A stretch of 6,607 nt of DNA, taken from an uncultured Bacilli bacterium. GTDB lineage: Bacteria; Bacillota_I; Bacilli_A; RF39; UBA660. The stretch lies in NCBI GenBank assembly GCA_944372725.1, contig CALWAA010000059.1, forward strand, positions 1 to 6,607, given 5' to 3'. Of this stretch, positions 5,350-6,607 are shown piece by piece; positions within the stretch are counted from its first letter, which is position 1, and every line of letters begins with the position of its first letter. Made by a program: the position numbers and the translations under genes. The notes under the pieces are model-generated. The model made no database searches, had not been told where the DNA came from, and saw only the letters and a list, made by a program, of their open reading frames with translations.

Positions 5350-5559
5350 ATGGATAAAAAAGGATTTACAGCAATGTATATGGTATATTCATTATTTTTA
5401 ATATTTATTTTAATGATGCTTACAGTCTTATTAGTAAATAATTATAAAAGTAATTTTTTAAATATTTTAAAAAATGATATCAAAGAAGAGTTAAGAGATA
5501 AAAATCTTGAAATAAAAGAGGAAATTATTGAAGAAAATGTTGAAAATAATACGATTTAA
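5350..5559 (+). CDS. Small membrane protein with pilin-like N-terminus, function unknown
   Basis: No family is assigned. The 69-residue protein begins MDKKGFTAMYMVYSLF. A short basic stretch, then Gly5-Phe6-Thr7, is followed by one hydrophobic helix (about 8-30), a basic patch and a strongly charged tail (about 41-66, rich in Glu and Lys, probably helical). The KKGFT start resembles the class III signal of type IV pilins and pseudopilins, which a prepilin peptidase cuts after Gly. However, the usual Glu at position +5 is Tyr10 here, and the protein is short for a pilin. It could equally be an uncut N-terminally anchored protein or, given its place right after the peptide operon, an immunity-type protein. 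It has its own extended -10 promoter and a GGTGAT ribosome binding site, and is separated from the peptides by a terminator. No terminator is seen behind it, so transcripts may continue into rpsU. Confidence 0.7.
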   Translation: MDKKGFTAMYMVYSLFLIFILMMLTVLLVNNYKSNFLNILKNDIKEELRDKNLEIKEEIIEENVENNTI

Positions 5560-5571
5560 TGCCTAAAATTC

Positions 5572-5600
5572 TTGCTTATCGTTCTCTTTGGTGATATAAT
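5572..5600 (+). promoter_or_regulatory. Promoter of rpsU-yqeY
   Basis: TTGCTT at 5572-5577 and a perfect TATAAT at 5595-5600 are spaced by 17 bp, and TG at 5592-5593 makes it an extended -10. The same nonamer TGATATAAT stands ahead of the previous gene. Transcription would start near 5607, shortly before the strong GGGAGGG ribosome binding site at 5618-5624. Confidence 0.75.
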
Positions 5601-5632
5601 CATTGATAGAAAACGAAGGGAGGGATTTGTAA

Positions 5633-5818
5633 ATGACAAAAGTAGTTGTAAAAAATGGAGATGTTGATGGCGCATTAAGAAAGTTTAAAACTAAAGTTGC
5701 CCGCAGCGGTGTCCCTTCAGAACTAAAGAAAAGAAAGCATTATGAAAAACCAGGCGTTCGTAGAAGAAATGAAAAAAAAGAACAAATTAAAAATGCTAGA
5801 AAGCATAGAAATTATTAA
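5633..5818 (+). CDS. rpsU: 30S ribosomal protein S21
   Basis: S21 is a small, very basic protein of the 30S subunit, near the 3' end of 16S rRNA, which helps mRNA binding at initiation. The 61-residue sequence starts MTKVVVKNGDVDGALRKFK, and contains the family core ALRKFK (14-19), the KKRKHYEKP segment (32-40) and a C-terminal Arg/Lys-rich helix ending in ARKHRNY. Length is close to the 57-58 residues of Bacillus S21. The start is set by GGGAGGG at 5618-5624, 8 nt upstream. It has its own strong promoter, and yqeY follows after 9 bases, the same gene order (rpsU-yqeY) as in Bacillus subtilis. Confidence 0.96.
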   Translation: MTKVVVKNGDVDGALRKFKTKVARSGVPSELKKRKHYEKPGVRRRNEKKEQIKNARKHRNY

Positions 5819-5827
5819 GGTGATTAT

Positions 5828-6262
5828 ATGAATAATAAAATTGCAGAAGATTTAAAACTAGCCATGAAAAGTGGCGATAAATTTAAATTATCGGTTTTAA
5901 GAATGCTAAAAAGTGCTTTACAATTAGAATCTATTAGTAAAAAGCACGAATTAAGTGATGATGAAGTATTGAGTGTAATCAAAAAGCAAGTAAAAACTCG
6001 TAAAGATTCTATCGAAGAGTTCAAAAAATATGGAAAAGATGAAGAAGTAGCTAAATTAGAACAAGAAATAGAAATCTTAAATGCCTATTTACCGGAAGAA
6101 ATGACAGAAGAAGAGATAATAAAAGTAATTGATGAAGTATTTAATGATTTAAAGCCAACTAGCATGAAAGAAATGGGCATGGTTATGAAAGAGTTAAATA
6201 CAAAAATTACCAATGCTGACATGTCACTAGTAAGTAAACTTGTAAAGGAAAGACTAAGTTAG
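5828..6262 (+). CDS. yqeY: YqeY/GatB-like domain protein
   Basis: This is a cytoplasmic protein of 144 residues, close to the usual 147-150 of the YqeY family. The C-terminal part of that family is related to the tail domain of GatB, the amidotransferase subunit that helps make Gln-tRNA(Gln) or Asn-tRNA(Asn). A tRNA-related role is often suggested but the exact function is not established. Family features are MKSGDKFKLSVLRMLKSAL (starting at residue 13), the KKQVKTRKDSIEEFKKYG region (about 52-69), LNAYLPEEMTEEE (84-96) and a C-terminal GatB-like helical part with MKEMGMVMKEL (113-123) and the ending SLVSKLVKERL. The ribosome binding site AAGGTGAT (5817-5824) overlaps the rpsU stop, suggesting translational coupling. 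The stop codon lies within a terminator hairpin. Confidence 0.94.
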   Translation: MNNKIAEDLKLAMKSGDKFKLSVLRMLKSALQLESISKKHELSDDEVLSVIKKQVKTRKDSIEEFKKYGKDEEVAKLEQEIEILNAYLPEEMTEEEIIKVIDEVFNDLKPTSMKEMGMVMKELNTKITNADMSLVSKLVKERLS

Positions 6263-6270
6263 TCTTTTTT
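6249..6270 (+). terminator. Terminator overlapping the end of yqeY
   Basis: AAAGACT at 6249-6255 pairs with AGTCTTT at 6261-6267 around AAGTT, followed by T up to 6270. The palindrome in fact extends to 9 bp per arm if the loop is ignored. The yqeY stop (6260-6262) lies in the loop and 3' arm. The next gene begins only 18 bases later with no separate promoter visible, so some readthrough is likely. Confidence 0.8.
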
Positions 6271-6288
6271 GTTTAATGGAGGTTTTTA

Positions 6289-6504
6289 ATGAAAGCACCA
6301 TATTCTGGTATAACTAAAAAGGAATATGAAAAATTATTAAAAGAAAGTAGGGTAGTTCCTACATTTGTAAATGATGCATATGTTAAACAATCTAAAAGTA
6401 TGTTAAGAGAAATAGAAGACCAACATAGAAGAAATGCTGAAAAGTTAGCACATGATAATACAATTATAGGTACTAGTTTAGTGAGAGCAAGAAAAAAACG
6501 ATAG
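6289..6504 (+). CDS. Small basic protein of unknown function
   Basis: No family is recognised. The 71-residue protein is soluble, with no signal peptide or membrane helix, and is rich in Lys, Arg and Glu. It starts MKAPYSGITKKEYEKLLKES, has a probable helix around 34-54 (KQSKSMLREIEDQHRRNAEK) and ends in a basic tail RARKKR that could contact nucleic acid. GGAGGT at 6278-6283, 5 nt before the ATG, and the good codon pattern support it as a real gene. It lies just behind the yqeY terminator, so it is either expressed by readthrough from the rpsU promoter or from an unseen promoter within yqeY. Conservation in related genomes could not be judged. Confidence 0.7.
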   Translation: MKAPYSGITKKEYEKLLKESRVVPTFVNDAYVKQSKSMLREIEDQHRRNAEKLAHDNTIIGTSLVRARKKR

Positions 6505-6519
6505 AGAGAGTTATTTAAG

Positions 6520-6536
6520 AAAAAAGTAATTTTTTT
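6520..6536 (+). terminator. Weak A/T hairpin after the last gene
   Basis: AAAAAA at 6520-6525 can pair with TTTTTT at 6531-6536 around a short loop (6526-6530). The stem has no G-C pair, so it would be weak alone, but its place 15 bases behind the stop at 6504 and the T run suggest a possible terminator. Confidence 0.3.
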
Positions 6537-6552
6537 GGTTAATTTAAGTTAG

Positions 6553-6578
6553 GAAATCCGAAATGGATATCCGAATTG
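6553..6578. repeat. 13-bp tandem direct repeat
   Basis: GAAATCCGAAATG (6553-6565) is followed directly by GATATCCGAATTG (6566-6578), 11 of 13 bases identical, with the shared core ATCCGAA at 6556 and 6569. The junction also contains the palindrome GGATATCC (6565-6572). It lies in the non-coding end of the window, possibly in the control region of a gene beyond it. Confidence 0.6.
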
Positions 6579-6607
6579 TTTAATTGATAAGCAACAAAGT
6601 GATACTT

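Noticed and set aside
5559..5594. Eleven-codon reading frame beginning in TAATG after the 69-aa gene
   Set aside because: It overlaps the rpsU promoter and has no ribosome binding site.
1..6607. CRISPR array, tRNA, rRNA, riboswitch or insertion sequence
   Set aside because: No regularly spaced repeats, cloverleaf, conserved riboswitch core or transposase/terminal repeats were seen.

Overview
The window comes from a low-G+C Gram-positive bacterium of the Bacilli/Firmicutes type. It is AT-rich (roughly 30% G+C by eye), has strong AGGAGG or GGTGAT ribosome binding sites and A/T-ending codons, and reads well with the standard bacterial code (tryptophans are TGG, no internal TGA needed). The housekeeping genes (frr, an AI-2E family permease, rpsU, yqeY) fit a gut-type or other uncultured member of the Bacilli, but the species cannot be named from this window.

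Layout. Positions 1-106 hold a good promoter and the frr ribosome binding site. frr (107-637) and an AI-2E family permease gene (639-1802) form a two-gene unit. It ends in a hairpin shared with a convergent gene, 1799-2248 on the minus strand, for a regulator with two XRE-type helix-turn-helix domains. A 156-bp divergent intergenic region with dyad symmetry and a Spo0A-box-like site separates this regulator from a compact plus-strand operon (2405-5292). The operon encodes a peptidase-containing ABC transporter (C39 protease, membrane domain, ATPase), a very small single-pass membrane protein, and three consecutive small peptides of 43, 45 and 47 residues. All three peptides have double-glycine leaders. 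A strong terminator closes the operon at about 5294-5323.

The right part returns to short housekeeping-style genes, several with clear promoters: a 69-residue membrane protein with a pilin-like N-terminus (5350-5559), rpsU (5633-5818), yqeY (5828-6262), a terminator inside the end of yqeY, and a basic 71-residue protein of unknown function (6289-6504). The last 100 bases carry a weak hairpin and a 13-bp tandem repeat.

How the genes work together (inference). The ABC protein would cut the three leaders after Gly-Gly in the cytoplasm and export the mature peptides of 28, 30 and 33 residues. All three are hydrophobic or amphipathic and free of cysteine, which suggests an unmodified multi-peptide bacteriocin or a membrane-active signalling set. 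The divergent XRE protein is the likely local regulator. The small membrane protein may be a minimal export accessory protein or the immunity protein. The system looks like a cassette placed between two blocks of core genes. Its most unusual points are three tightly coupled peptides, the very short accessory protein and the lack of an obvious dedicated immunity gene.
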